Positions 38,251 through 47,323 of a DNA stretch of 64,000 nucleotides are shown here, in pieces (positions within the stretch are counted from its first letter, which is position 1; each line of letters opens with the position of its first letter). A program made the translations under genes and the position numbers. The notes below the pieces were generated by a model that was not told the origin of the DNA, searched no databases, and saw only the letters and a list, made by a program, of their open reading frames with translations. The stretch is from the NCBI GenBank assembly GCA_903825765.1, contig CAIKBU010000081.1, positions 1 through 64,000 of the forward strand. Reading direction: 5' to 3'. The stretch comes from an uncultured Actinomycetes bacterium (GTDB lineage: Bacteria > Actinomycetota > Acidimicrobiia > Acidimicrobiales > RAAP-2).

Positions 38251-38982
38251 GTGACGCAGAGCCCGACCAGTAGCCACGAATGGTTGACCTTCCTCGACCC
38301 AGTCGCCGAGACGACGTGGTTCGTTGACATTACCTTCTTAGTCAGTAACTGGTCCTGCATCTTTGGCAATGGCTGCCAGGGCGTGTTGACCGGCGCCGCA
38401 CCCGAACTGGTCCAGGGGTGTTGCAGCTACGGCGCACACTTCACCGACGAGGATGATCGCCAGCGAGTCGAACTCGCCGCAACCCGACTCACCGCCGACC
38501 AATGGCAGTTCAAGAACAAGGGCCGCAGCGGAACGACCCGAACAACGAAGAGTGGCGAACTCGTCACCAAATTGGTCCAAGACGCCTGTATTTTCCTCAA
38601 TCGTCCCGACTTTCACCGCGGGGCCGGTTGTGCCTTGCACGTCCTGGCCCTCGACAGCGGCGAAAGCTACATTCCCCTGAAACCCGACGTCTGCTGGCAG
38701 GTACCGCTTCGAAAAGAGGAGATCACGCTCGCGAGTGGTGACACCTTGATGCGCATTGCTCAATGGAATCGGAGCGACTGGGGTAGCGGCGGGAGTGAAT
38801 TCCACTGGTGGTGCACGCAAGACGACGGTGCCTTTTCCGGAAAAGACCGCGTGGTGGACACGTTGAAGGAAGAGCTCATCGCTCTTATGAATCCTTGGGC
38901 GTACGAGCAAGTGCTCGACTACTGCAATGGACGACGTCGCAAGGCAACGGCCGTGGCCCACCCCGTACTACGCCGCCGCTGA
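38251..38982 (+). CDS. Cysteine-rich protein, unknown
   Basis: 243 residues, soluble, no signal peptide. Nine Cys, several in a cluster pattern: C36-x5-C42, the adjacent C57-C58 (QGCCSYGAHF), C113, C127 (GAGCALH) and C148 (PDVCWQV). This resembles the metal-binding layout of YkgJ-type proteins, and an iron-sulfur or zinc site is plausible. No catalytic domain recognised. GTG start with a leaderless-type promoter. Divergent from nfuA, which may hint at iron-sulfur biology, but this is only context. Confidence 0.65.
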   Translation: MTQSPTSSHEWLTFLDPVAETTWFVDITFLVSNWSCIFGNGCQGVLTGAAPELVQGCCSYGAHFTDEDDRQRVELAATRLTADQWQFKNKGRSGTTRTTKSGELVTKLVQDACIFLNRPDFHRGAGCALHVLALDSGESYIPLKPDVCWQVPLRKEEITLASGDTLMRIAQWNRSDWGSGGSEFHWWCTQDDGAFSGKDRVVDTLKEELIALMNPWAYEQVLDYCNGRRRKATAVAHPVLRRR

Positions 38983-38986
38983 GGAC

Positions 38987-39196
38987 TTACTCCGAGGCGA
39001 GGGGGTCTTCTTCGGCGAAGACAGTGCGGGGCAGCGAACCGAGAATTTCGTCATAACGGTCCTCCTCCACCAGGCACCATTCAGCGTGAATGTCTTCGGG
39101 AGCCGCACCACATTCCACGCAGGTTGTAGCGCGAGGACCAGTGGAACGCTTCATTTCGCGCGCTTCAACAAAGCGGCGGTGGCGACCCTTTTTCAC
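38987..39196 (-). CDS. Small zinc-ribbon-like protein
   Basis: 69 residues. A basic N-terminus, then TTCVECGAAPEDIHAEWC with CxxC and a nearby His and Cys that could bind one zinc, and an acidic C-terminal half. The GTG has GAGGAG 6 nt upstream. Convergent with the cysteine-rich gene, 4 nt apart. Function unknown. Confidence 0.6.
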   Translation of the reverse strand: MKKGRHRRFVEAREMKRSTGPRATTCVECGAAPEDIHAEWCLVEEDRYDEILGSLPRTVFAEEDPLASE

Positions 39197-39297
39197 GTCA
39201 ACTCCTCACTGGCTGCGGGCCATAACTGGCGGCAACCGAGGCTCATATCTCTTGAGCCGGACTTCCATACTACCAACTCGCTGCTGCCACGGAGCCC

Positions 39298-39303
39298 TAT
39301 GGT
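39298..39303 (+). promoter_or_regulatory. Leaderless-type -10 (TATGGT)
   Basis: TATGGT ends 6 nt before the GTG at 39310. Confidence 0.45.
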
Positions 39304-39309
39304 GGTCAG

Positions 39310-39537
39310 GTGACTTCTTCCTTCGACCCCAACGACATGATTCAACGCTTCCGCGAGCGCGCCGACGCCGTTCGCCGACGGGGTGTCCCACCCATCGAAG
39401 GCCCCGAACGCCAGCGTTTCATGGAGGCGTCCCGTCTCGATTTTCAGGACTACGCCATGTTGGGAGACGCCGTGGCATCACTCAACGATGGCATTTTGCG
39501 CCTCGAGATCGACCTTCGTCCGCCGAGCGACGCTTAG
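39310..39537 (+). CDS. Small protein, unknown
   Basis: 75 residues, charged and probably helical (IQRFRERADAVRRRG, ERQRFMEASRLDFQDYAML). No domain recognised. GTG with a leaderless-type promoter, so the start is well placed. The last 4 nt overlap the end of the lipoprotein gene on the other strand. Confidence 0.55.
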   Translation: MTSSFDPNDMIQRFRERADAVRRRGVPPIEGPERQRFMEASRLDFQDYAMLGDAVASLNDGILRLEIDLRPPSDA

Positions 39538-39965
39538 CCCTTCGCCACAACTGATGCTCGCAGGCCGCTGGCCGCGAGGCCACCGACGCCCGTCACCAGA
39601 AGGTCCAGCGCCCGGGTTCGCTGCGTCGTAGACGCGCCGGCTTGGTAGCACACGTTGGCGGCACCGCCGAGAGCGTTGTACGCCGCCGCGAGGTCGGTCG
39701 ATAGTTGAGCATCAGGTGTCGGGAGCGCGGCGTTGGCCGCCAATGTATCAACGCTGAGTACCGCACAGACGGTGTGCAAGTCCTTGGCTGAGGTGGCCGA
39801 GTTCCTCAGCGCCAGTGCCGCTTGGTGGGCGTCGCGGCGAAGTTGCTCGGCGTTCGTGGTGAAATTGCTGTTCTGTAGCCACGAGCGCACCGCGGTCGCG
39901 GCACTTTGCGTACCGCAACTCGATAACAGTAGTCCCGCCACCACGAGGGCGAGGAGTCGCCTCAT
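39534..39965 (-). CDS. Putative lipoprotein
   Basis: 143 residues. A short basic N-terminus and hydrophobic core lead to the lipobox LLSSC, so it should be lipidated by the LspA pathway and anchored outside the membrane. The rest is Ala-rich and helical with two further Cys (VCAVL, NVCYQ) that could form a disulfide. Start overlaps the tyrS stop (ATGA). Function unknown. Confidence 0.75.
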   Translation of the reverse strand: MRRLLALVVAGLLLSSCGTQSAATAVRSWLQNSNFTTNAEQLRRDAHQAALALRNSATSAKDLHTVCAVLSVDTLAANAALPTPDAQLSTDLAAAYNALGGAANVCYQAGASTTQRTRALDLLVTGVGGLAASGLRASVVAKG

Positions 39966-41245
39966 GAAGCGACGATGAGGTGTAGTTCTCGGCGCCCGCG
40001 ACGCAGAACCAGATACTTACCGTGCAGCGCGTTTTGCAGGTTGATGGTCTCGTCACCGGCGACGCGACGGTTGTTGACGTAGACACCGCCTTGCTCGAGG
40101 AAGCGTCGTGCCTCCCCCTTCGACTTCGCCAGACCACACCGCACCAGTGCATCGGCCGGCTCAACACCCGCGAGCAACTCCTCGCGAGCGAACGTCGAGG
40201 AGGGTGCATCGGCCATAACGACCAACAACATCGCCTCGTCAAGTTCGGCGATGGCCTCGGAGAACAACGCTTCCCCCGCTCGCTGGGCAGCGTTCGCGGC
40301 CTCGTCACCGTGGACCAGGGCCACCACCGCATTGGCGAGCGCCCGCTGCGCGAGGCGCTCCTGTGGGCGCTCGGTGGTCGCCGCGTCGAGTTCACGAATG
40401 GTGTCGTGGTCGAGGAAGGTGAAGAAGCGCAGCAAGGTTGGCACGGTCTGATCATCGGCATTGAGCAAAAATTGGTGCAAGGCGAAGGGAGGCGTCAGGT
40501 CGGCGTCGAGCCACACTTTTTGATTGCCGCCCTCGGACTTGCCAAACTTCTGCCCATCGGCGCGAAGGAGGAGTGGTGAAGTAACGCCCGCCGCGCCCTT
40601 ACCGGTCACCTTTCGAATGAGTTCAGTACCCATGGTGATGTTGCCCCACTGGTCTGATCCCCCGAGTTGCAACGTGCAGCCGTGGTCCACGTTGAGCCGG
40701 AGGAAGTCGTAGGCCTGCAGCAGCATGTAGGAGAACTCGGTGAAGGACAGCCCCACGTCGTCACGATCAAGGCGACTCTTAACTGAGTCCTTGGCAATCA
40801 TCTGATTCACCGTGAAGTGCTTCCCCACATCACGCAGAAAGTCCGTGAGTGAAATGGTCGTAAGCCAGTCCGCGTTGTTGAGCAGCAGCGCCTGAGACGC
40901 ACCGGCACTAGGCGAGAAGTCGAGAAAGCGACTGAGTTGTTCGCGGATGCCGGTCACGTTGGCGTCGAGTTGTTCGGCGGTCAACAGGGGTCGCTCGGAT
41001 GCTTTGAAGCTAGGGTCACCAATCATGCCCGTTCCACCGCCGGCGAGGGCGATCGGCCGATTACCCGCCATCTGGAGGCGACGCAAATTGCACAGTTGCA
41101 ACAAACTGCCCAAGTGCAGTGACGAAGCGGTGGGATCAAAGCCGATGTAGGCAGTTACCCCGCCCGCACTCAGACGGTCCAGGACCCCTTCGTCAGTGGA
41201 CTGGTGCACCAGTCCACGAAATTCCCAGTCTGCGCGCAACGTCAT
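39962..41245 (-). CDS. tyrS: Tyrosyl-tRNA synthetase
   Basis: Charges tRNA-Tyr. 427 residues. Class I signatures: GFDPTASSLHLGSLL (HIGH as HLGS) and KFGKSEGG (KMSKS as KFGKS). A C-terminal S4 RNA-binding domain ends the protein (EARRFLEQGGVYVNNRRV). The ATG at 41245 is preferred over a GTG at 41251 because TAGACT sits 6 nt upstream of it. No T-box leader was seen. Confidence 0.96.
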   Translation of the reverse strand: MTLRADWEFRGLVHQSTDEGVLDRLSAGGVTAYIGFDPTASSLHLGSLLQLCNLRRLQMAGNRPIALAGGGTGMIGDPSFKASERPLLTAEQLDANVTGIREQLSRFLDFSPSAGASQALLLNNADWLTTISLTDFLRDVGKHFTVNQMIAKDSVKSRLDRDDVGLSFTEFSYMLLQAYDFLRLNVDHGCTLQLGGSDQWGNITMGTELIRKVTGKGAAGVTSPLLLRADGQKFGKSEGGNQKVWLDADLTPPFALHQFLLNADDQTVPTLLRFFTFLDHDTIRELDAATTERPQERLAQRALANAVVALVHGDEAANAAQRAGEALFSEAIAELDEAMLLVVMADAPSSTFAREELLAGVEPADALVRCGLAKSKGEARRFLEQGGVYVNNRRVAGDETINLQNALHGKYLVLRRGRRELHLIVAS

Positions 41246-41251
41246 TGCCAC

Positions 41252-41257
41252 AGTCTA
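41252..41257 (-). promoter_or_regulatory. Leaderless-type -10 (TAGACT) for tyrS
   Basis: TAGACT on the minus strand, 6 nt before the ATG at 41245. Confidence 0.55.
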
Positions 41258-41282
41258 GAAGTCCGACCTACGACGATTGTTT

Positions 41283-42026
41283 TCAAAATGATGAGGAGGA
41301 AGAGGGGCCATTGATTTTTAGCCACAGGACCCACGAGTTCCACCAGCCGGCTACTTCAGCGACGCCGATGAAAATAAGCATGATGCCACCGAGAAGGCCA
41401 ATGACCTTGGCGTGTCGCCGCAACCAACCAGAGGCACCTATCATCCATTCCGAAGCGAGCGCCGCCACGACGAAAGGCAGCCCCAGACCGAGGCAGTACA
41501 CGAAGGCGAGGAGGGAGCCGCGAACCGCGGTGGCGCCTGACGAGGACGAGGCGAGGCCCAAGATCGCCCCGAGTGTCGGGCCGATACACGGTGTCCAGCC
41601 GAGGGCGAATAACACCCCAAGAAGGGCCGCACCGAGAACGGAGGCCCGCGGCAGCCGATGACTACGTCGTTCGCGCTGGAGCCACGCTGACGGCCACCAG
41701 CCGGCAAAGAAGAAGCCGAGCGCGATGGTTACGAGACCGAACACAATGGCCAACGTGCGTTGGTGCTGACTCAGTGTTGCCCCAAATGCCCCAAAGAGCG
41801 CCCCAAAAGAAACGAAGACAGAGGCAAATCCCACCACGAACGCGAGGGAGCCGAGGACCGCGCGGCCTCGACCACCTCGGGTGACGCTCGATCCGGTGGC
41901 GCCACTCAAAAATGCCAGGTACCCCGGGAGGAGTGGCAAGACGCAGGGCGACAAAAAAGACAGCAGGCCGGCCGCAAACGCGAAGGGTAGGGCCGCGAGT
42001 AGTGAGGCCGGGAGAGCGGCTACCAC
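41283..42026 (-). CDS. ccdA: CcdA-type cytochrome c biogenesis protein
   Basis: Membrane thiol transporter that passes electrons outward to keep apocytochrome c or copper-site cysteines reduced. 247 residues, six membrane segments. The two conserved Cys are in LLSFLSPCVLPLLPGY and GWTPCIGPTLG. The C-terminus ends in a Ser run. GTG overlaps the menD stop by 7 nt, so it is made with MenD. No ResA/B/C genes are in the window. Confidence 0.9.
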   Translation of the reverse strand: MVAALPASLLAALPFAFAAGLLSFLSPCVLPLLPGYLAFLSGATGSSVTRGGRGRAVLGSLAFVVGFASVFVSFGALFGAFGATLSQHQRTLAIVFGLVTIALGFFFAGWWPSAWLQRERRSHRLPRASVLGAALLGVLFALGWTPCIGPTLGAILGLASSSSGATAVRGSLLAFVYCLGLGLPFVVAALASEWMIGASGWLRRHAKVIGLLGGIMLIFIGVAEVAGWWNSWVLWLKINGPSSSSSF

Positions 42027-43666
42027 GGCACCGCTCCACGGATCTCTCTATTTAGCGACGCGTGCATCTCGACATTTTCGTGCCGCGGTGGCACTGAGGC
42101 AACGACGACGCTGAGACCCCCTCGCGCGAGCCCCGACGTCACCGCCGAGGTGAGCTGCGCAACCGTGGAAACCCGTTCGGCGTGGTGCCCGAAGGCGGCC
42201 GCAATCCGCACGAGGTCGTGATGACGGGCGGTGGCGAAGAGCTGTTCAAAGCGGTCAGTACTAAGCGCTGTGGCCTGGGGTAAGAAGTTGAAAATACCAC
42301 CACCGTCATTGTCAACGACAACCAGCACCGCGCAGCCCTCCACCCCATCGACCAGTGCGGACACGTCATGAAGGAAGGTCACGTCGCCAACCAAGCCCAC
42401 GGCCTTATCGCCCGCCGCGACACCGAGCACCGTGGAAACGACGCCGTCGATGCCATTGGCGCCGCGATTGGCGAAGACGGGAGCTACTCGAGATGGCGCC
42501 CACCATTCCACGTCGCGAACGGGCATCGAGGATCCGACCACGAGCGGAGTCGCGGTCGCGACCCCCAACTCCACTACCGTTCGTGCCACGGTGATTTCTG
42601 TGAGTTCATCACCGAGCGTGACGGCCAGGTGCTCGCCAACGAGTCGTGACGCCGTGGCCCACCGCTGCACAAAGTCACTCGCACCGCGCATCTGCGTCGC
42701 CCGACCATCGGGGAGGCCGGGGAGACGATCACCGATAATGCCGTCGGGGTCGGCCAAGAATCCGGCGCCGGTGAACCCAACAACTCGAGGTGCCCACTCG
42801 CGAAGGCGTTGGGCCAGAACCTTGGAGGCGGGAGCGCCCCCGAGTCGCACAACAACATCGGGGCGAAGTCCAGCCGCTACTTCGTCATCGCGCAACAGCG
42901 GATCGGCGTAGGGCAGTGTGTGAGGAACCGTCGCGTCGCCAATGATCGCCCACTGCAGGCCCCAGAGTTCTTGCACAACTGCGGCGGAGACGCCCGCTCC
43001 CACCACGCACAGCACCGACGCACCGTTGACTTCGAAGGCGGAGCGTAACGCCGGAATGACGGGTGCGAAAACCCAGGGGTCATTGTCCGATCGACCCTCG
43101 GGGAGCTCTTCGGCCTCACCAAGCAGCGGTTCGATGAAGGAAAGATTGGCGTGAACGGGTCCCGCGGGGCGGTCATCAAAGCCCCGCGCCGCTCGCCACA
43201 GCCGATTCGCAAACGGTCGCCACGTCGGCCGTGCGTCTTCCCTGGCCACGCCCGGCTCGGCGAAGTGGCGCACCATCGGCCCAAAGAGCGCCGTTTGCTC
43301 GATGGTCTGTGGTGCCCCGATGCCGCGAAGTTCTGGGGGGCGGTCCGCCGTCAGGATGAGCAACGGCACGCACGACAAATCGGCCTCCGCGACGGCCGCG
43401 TGTAGTTCGGCAGCGGCCGTGCCACTGGTAACGAGTACCGCCACCGGTCGACGAGTGCGTAGCGCTCGACCGAGCGCGAAGAACGCCGCCGACCGCTCAT
43501 CGATTCGAACGTGACAGTGGAGTTCCGACCGTGAGGCGAAGGCCAGTGCGAGGGGCGTCGAACGCGAACCGGGACAAAGTACGACGTCGAGGAGCCCCGC
43601 TCGAACCCATTCGTCCACAATCGTGGCGCAGAATGTCGCTTGCACGGTACTGACCGGTACGCTCAC
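42020..43666 (-). CDS. menD: MenD (SEPHCHC synthase)
   Basis: First committed step of menaquinone synthesis; uses thiamine diphosphate. 548 residues. Motifs: VVLCPGSRSTPLALA, RIDERSAAFFALG with the catalytic Glu, TSGTAAAELHAAVAEA, and the ThDP box GDVTFLHDVSALV...VVVDNDGGGIFNFLPQ. GTG at 43666 has AGGAG at 11 nt; a GTG at 43645 is the alternative. It diverges from menH with only 4 nt between starts. Confidence 0.93.
   Translation of the reverse strand: MSVPVSTVQATFCATIVDEWVRAGLLDVVLCPGSRSTPLALAFASRSELHCHVRIDERSAAFFALGRALRTRRPVAVLVTSGTAAAELHAAVAEADLSCVPLLILTADRPPELRGIGAPQTIEQTALFGPMVRHFAEPGVAREDARPTWRPFANRLWRAARGFDDRPAGPVHANLSFIEPLLGEAEELPEGRSDNDPWVFAPVIPALRSAFEVNGASVLCVVGAGVSAAVVQELWGLQWAIIGDATVPHTLPYADPLLRDDEVAAGLRPDVVVRLGGAPASKVLAQRLREWAPRVVGFTGAGFLADPDGIIGDRLPGLPDGRATQMRGASDFVQRWATASRLVGEHLAVTLGDELTEITVARTVVELGVATATPLVVGSSMPVRDVEWWAPSRVAPVFANRGANGIDGVVSTVLGVAAGDKAVGLVGDVTFLHDVSALVDGVEGCAVLVVVDNDGGGIFNFLPQATALSTDRFEQLFATARHHDLVRIAAAFGHHAERVSTVAQLTSAVTSGLARGGLSVVVASVPPRHENVEMHASLNREIRGAVPW
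43658..43663 (+). promoter_or_regulatory. Possible leaderless -10 (TACGCT) for menH
   Basis: TACGCT ends 7 nt before the menH ATG and lies within the first codons of the divergent menD. Confidence 0.35.
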
Positions 43667-43670
43667 GGGT

Positions 43671-44417
43671 ATGGCACTCCTGACTATGGACCAACGAGGT
43701 GACGGTCCAGGGTTGATGTGGCTCCACGGCTTTACGCAAACGCGCGCGACGGCCGAGCCATTCCTCTCCATTCTGGCAGGAAACCATCGACTTATGACCC
43801 CCGATCTCCCCGGTCACGGCGCGAGTGCGGGGGTGAACGCTTCACTCGATGCCACGGCCGATCTCGTGGCAACTCTGCGCTCGCGAGAACCCTCGGCCCT
43901 CGGGGGCTACTCGTTCGGTGGGCGCGTGGCACTCCACGTCGCCCTCGCTGACCCCACCAGTGTCTCGCACCTCGTCCTGGTGTCGACCTCGATGGGCATC
44001 GCCGACGCCGACGAACGTACGGCGAGGCAGCGCAGTGACGAAGCACTCGCGCACATGATTCGACAACACGGGGTCGAGGCATTTCTTGCCTATTGGCGTC
44101 AGCTTCCCCTGTTCGCCACCACGCCAAATGACGCCTGGGGTACACGAAGCGCCGACGGCGAAGGACTCGCCACCTCGCTCGAGCGAGCCGGTGTGGGGAC
44201 GCAGGACTACCTCGCCCCTCGTCTCGCCGCACTCACCATGCCGGTGCTCCTCGTCTACGGAACACTCGACCCGAAGTACGAAGCGGCAGCGAAGGCCATG
44301 GCGGCCCTCCTCCCCCGAGCCACGGTGGCCCCAATTGACGGTGCTGGCCACGCGGCGCACTTGGAACAACCCGCCGTGGTGGCGGAGATCATCCACCGCT
44401 TTCTCGCTACCGAGTAA
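43671..44417 (+). CDS. menH: MenH-like alpha/beta hydrolase (SHCHC synthase)
   Basis: Releases pyruvate to form SHCHC after MenD. 248 residues. Alpha/beta-hydrolase triad visible: nucleophile in GYSFGGR, Asp in YGTLDPKY, His in GAGHAAHLEQP. The early WLHGFTQ forms the oxyanion loop, typical of MenH. The family is broad, but position against menD makes MenH the best call. Overlaps the menA end by 11 nt, convergent. Confidence 0.85.
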   Translation: MALLTMDQRGDGPGLMWLHGFTQTRATAEPFLSILAGNHRLMTPDLPGHGASAGVNASLDATADLVATLRSREPSALGGYSFGGRVALHVALADPTSVSHLVLVSTSMGIADADERTARQRSDEALAHMIRQHGVEAFLAYWRQLPLFATTPNDAWGTRSADGEGLATSLERAGVGTQDYLAPRLAALTMPVLLVYGTLDPKYEAAAKAMAALLPRATVAPIDGAGHAAHLEQPAVVAEIIHRFLATE

Positions 44418-45276
44418 CGAGGAACCACACAGTCGCGAAGCCACCCGTGACGAGTTGCGCGCGGGCTGAATACTTGAGCAGGATCAACAACTCACGACCG
44501 GTCTTGGGTGAAAAGGCGATCTGGAGAGCCGGGATGTACACGACGAGGGCGACCGCGCCTACCGCGGCGGCACCTCCGTAGAGGGCACCGAGCACGGTCG
44601 CAAGCACGCAAACGCCGTAGAGAACGGCTCCGTTTCGTCGCCCCACGCGGGCGGCCAGGGTGCGCTTGCCGGAGAGCCGGTCGCCGTCAATGTCACGAAG
44701 GTTGTTCGCCTCCAGCAGGGCACACGCCATCGCCCCCGCGACCAATCCCCACCACCACACGTGGACGGGCAGGTGATTGTGCTGAGCGAAGGCCGTGCCG
44801 ACCGTTGCCACGAACCCGAAGTAGACGAGCACGAACAACTCGCCCAGCCCCATGTAGCCGTACGGCTTCGGTCCACCGGTGTAGAGCCAGCCCGCCACAA
44901 TCGCCGTTGCCCCGATCAACAAAAACCACCACGTTGTCCGCGAGGCCAACGCCGCGCCGGCCACGCCCGCGAGGGCGTAGCAAAGAAAGGCCGCTTGCTT
45001 GACTTGAGTAGCCGGGACGAGGCGCGAGGCCGTCAGGCGAAAGGGACCCACCCGCTCTTCATCGGTGCCGCGCACGCCGTCGGAGTAGTCGTTGGCGTAG
45101 TTCGTGCCAATCTGCAAAAACAAGGCCACCAGCAGGCAGAGCAGGGTGTTGACCAGGTTTACGCCGTGTGCGGCGAAGGTGGCCCCGATGCCGACGGGTA
45201 CCGCGGCGGCGGGCAGCGTTCGAGGTCGCGCCGCTTGCCACCAGCGATCAATGGGACCCGGTGTCGTGGTACTCAT
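44407..45276 (-). CDS. menA: 1,4-dihydroxy-2-naphthoate polyprenyltransferase
   Basis: Attaches the isoprenoid tail to make demethylmenaquinone. 289 residues, about eight membrane segments. The two Asp-rich prenyltransferase motifs are present: [14 protein letters not shown] and [17 protein letters not shown]. The start overlaps the menB stop (ATGA). Confidence 0.94.
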   Translation of the reverse strand: MSTTTPGPIDRWWQAARPRTLPAAAVPVGIGATFAAHGVNLVNTLLCLLVALFLQIGTNYANDYSDGVRGTDEERVGPFRLTASRLVPATQVKQAAFLCYALAGVAGAALASRTTWWFLLIGATAIVAGWLYTGGPKPYGYMGLGELFVLVYFGFVATVGTAFAQHNHLPVHVWWWGLVAGAMACALLEANNLRDIDGDRLSGKRTLAARVGRRNGAVLYGVCVLATVLGALYGGAAAVGAVALVVYIPALQIAFSPKTGRELLILLKYSARAQLVTGGFATVWFLVTR

Positions 45277-46166
45277 GGTCGCTTCGGGAATCGTGAGAAG
45301 TCGGGGGCACGGTGTTCGACGAACGCGTTGCGTCCTTCTTGGCCCTCCTCAGACATGTAAAACAACATGGTGGCGTCACCCGCCAACTGCTGAATGCCCG
45401 CGAGACCGTCTTCGGCCGCATTGAAACCAGCTTTCAGCATGCGCAGGGCCAGAGGCGACAGTGTCAAAATTTGACGACACCAGGCGACCGTCTCACGTTC
45501 GAGATCGTCGAGGGGAACAACCGTGTTTACGAGGCCCCAGTCGAGTGCCTGTGCCGCGTCATACTGGCGACAGAGGAACCACACCTCTTTGGCGCGCTTG
45601 AGGCCAATCGTATTGGCCAACAGTGACGAGCCGTACCCGCCATCAAATGAGCCCACTCGCGGACCCGTTTGGCCAAAGCGAGCATTGTCCGCCGCGAGGG
45701 AGAGGTCGCACACCAAGTGCAAGATGTGACCGCCGCCAATCGCGTAGCCGGCAATTTGGGCAATAACTGGCTTCGGGAGTCGGCGAATCTGGACTTGTAA
45801 GTCCAGCACGTTAAGTCGCCCCACCCCCTGCTGGGCGACCTCGTCGTCTCCGATGTAGCCGTCGTCGCCACGAATCTTTTGGTCCCCACCCGAACAGAAT
45901 GCGTCGGGTCCGGCCCCGGTCAAGACAATCACGCCGACGCTCGTGTCATTACGCGCTCGTTCGAAGGCATTAATTAGCTCAAAGAGTGTCTGGGGGCGAA
46001 ACGCGTTGCGACGCTCCGGGCGGTTGATGGTGATGCGGGCAATGCCTTCGGCAACTTCGAAAATAATGTCGACGTACTCGTGGGCCACTCGCCACTCGGG
46101 TAGGGGCAGCGAGCGAAACTGGTCGACGGGGTCGACGGGGTCGCCAGAAATCACGGTAGTAGCCAT
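45273..46166 (-). CDS. menB: 1,4-dihydroxy-2-naphthoyl-CoA synthase
   Basis: Ring-closing step of menaquinone synthesis. 297 residues, crotonase fold. Motifs: [63 protein letters not shown]. The GGDQ and the Ser-Phe-Asp-Gly-Gly loop are typical MenB, distinguishing it from other crotonases. TAGCGT lies 6 nt before the ATG. Confidence 0.96.
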   Translation of the reverse strand: MATTVISGDPVDPVDQFRSLPLPEWRVAHEYVDIIFEVAEGIARITINRPERRNAFRPQTLFELINAFERARNDTSVGVIVLTGAGPDAFCSGGDQKIRGDDGYIGDDEVAQQGVGRLNVLDLQVQIRRLPKPVIAQIAGYAIGGGHILHLVCDLSLAADNARFGQTGPRVGSFDGGYGSSLLANTIGLKRAKEVWFLCRQYDAAQALDWGLVNTVVPLDDLERETVAWCRQILTLSPLALRMLKAGFNAAEDGLAGIQQLAGDATMLFYMSEEGQEGRNAFVEHRAPDFSRFPKRP

Positions 46167-46172
46167 ACCCCC

Positions 46173-46178
46173 ACGCTA
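46173..46178 (-). promoter_or_regulatory. Leaderless-type -10 (TAGCGT) for menB
   Basis: TAGCGT on the minus strand, 6 nt before the menB ATG, in the 56-nt gap that also serves menE. Confidence 0.5.
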
Positions 46179-46210
46179 CCGGACGCCCTTCATTGGTACG
46201 GCGCTGCTCC

Positions 46211-46216
46211 TAGGCT
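46211..46216 (+). promoter_or_regulatory. Leaderless-type -10 (TAGGCT) for menE
   Basis: TAGGCT ends 6 nt before the menE GTG. A GGAG directly touching the GTG is too close to act as a ribosome site, which favours a leaderless start. Confidence 0.5.
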
Positions 46217-46222
46217 ACGGAG

Positions 46223-47317
46223 GTGCCCTCCCTCGTTGCTCTCGACTTCCCCCTCGGCCCCGCCCTCGTGGAGGAACTCACGGAGTGCGCCATGACGAGC
46301 CAAGCCTTTTGCCTGGTCGATCAGCGACTCTCTCCCCGCGCTCGTGAAGCGGCGCTCGTCGCGATGGGCGCGACGCACCTGCGCTCCCCCAGCGGTACGG
46401 TAACCCTCACAACGGGTCGCGAGGTCGAGGATGGTGACGCCCTCGTCATGCTGACGTCTGGCTCAAGCGGTACGCCCAAGGCAGCAATTCACACGTGGCA
46501 GTCGCTGATCGCCAGCGCCGCGATCACCCAAGCCACCCTGCGTAGTGACCGCGCGCCCGTTTGGATGGCGGGTCTCCCTCCCTCCCACATTGGCGGCCTC
46601 GCGGTGCTCCTGCGATGTGTACTCAATGACGCCGAACTCCGTTTCGGTGACGATCTGGCCATTGGTCCGTCCATGGGGGCAACACATATTTCCGTTGTAC
46701 GAACCCAGCTGACTCGCTTCGACCTGTCCGACTACGACGTCGTGTTGGTCGGTGGCGGCAAGCCACCGGGGTCGGTCGCACCCAATGTGCACGCCACGTG
46801 GGGTCTCACCGAAACCGGCTCCGGCATCGTCTACGACGGCGTGGCCCTCCCCGAGGTAGCGGTGCGCGTCATCAACGGCGAACTCTGCGTGCGCACGCCC
46901 ACGCTCTTTCGCGCGTACCGTGATGCGCAACGGCCGAGTGTGGAAGCTGACGGCGTCGCATGGTTTCCCACCGGCGACGGTGGTGACGTGCGCGATGGTC
47001 GCGTCTCGGTCCATGGTCGCATCAAATTCGTGATTACGACTGGCGGCGAAAAAGTGTGGCCCGACGACCTCGAACAGTTGTTTCTGAGCGTCGCCGGCGT
47101 ACGAGACGTGGCGGTCACCGGCGTCGACGACGACGAGTGGGGTCAGCGCATCATCGCTCTCGTGGTCGCTGACGAGCCACTCGACGAGGCGTTAAAGGGA
47201 ATTGCCCACGAGCACATTGGCCCGTGGGCTAAACCCAAAGAGATCCGCTACGTCGCGGCAATTCCCCGCACCGCCAACGGCAAAATCAAACGAGATGCGC
47301 TCGAGCATCTGCGCTAG
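46223..47317 (+). CDS. menE: o-Succinylbenzoate-CoA ligase
   Basis: Activates o-succinylbenzoate with CoA before MenB. 364 residues, shorter than the 450-500 of most adenylate-forming ligases: the N-terminal part is reduced, as in actinobacterial MenE. Motifs: LTSGSSGTPKAAIHT (ATP-binding), ATWGLTETGSGIV, FPTGDGGDV, and the hinge GRIKFVITTGGEKV, then catalytic Lys in TANGKIKRDAL. Confidence 0.92.
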   Translation: MPSLVALDFPLGPALVEELTECAMTSQAFCLVDQRLSPRAREAALVAMGATHLRSPSGTVTLTTGREVEDGDALVMLTSGSSGTPKAAIHTWQSLIASAAITQATLRSDRAPVWMAGLPPSHIGGLAVLLRCVLNDAELRFGDDLAIGPSMGATHISVVRTQLTRFDLSDYDVVLVGGGKPPGSVAPNVHATWGLTETGSGIVYDGVALPEVAVRVINGELCVRTPTLFRAYRDAQRPSVEADGVAWFPTGDGGDVRDGRVSVHGRIKFVITTGGEKVWPDDLEQLFLSVAGVRDVAVTGVDDDEWGQRIIALVVADEPLDEALKGIAHEHIGPWAKPKEIRYVAAIPRTANGKIKRDALEHLR

Positions 47318-47323
47318 TAGCAA

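Noticed and set aside
46218-46222. GGAG as ribosome site for menE
   Set aside because: It touches the GTG, leaving no spacing; the TAGGCT at 6 nt gives a better account (leaderless).
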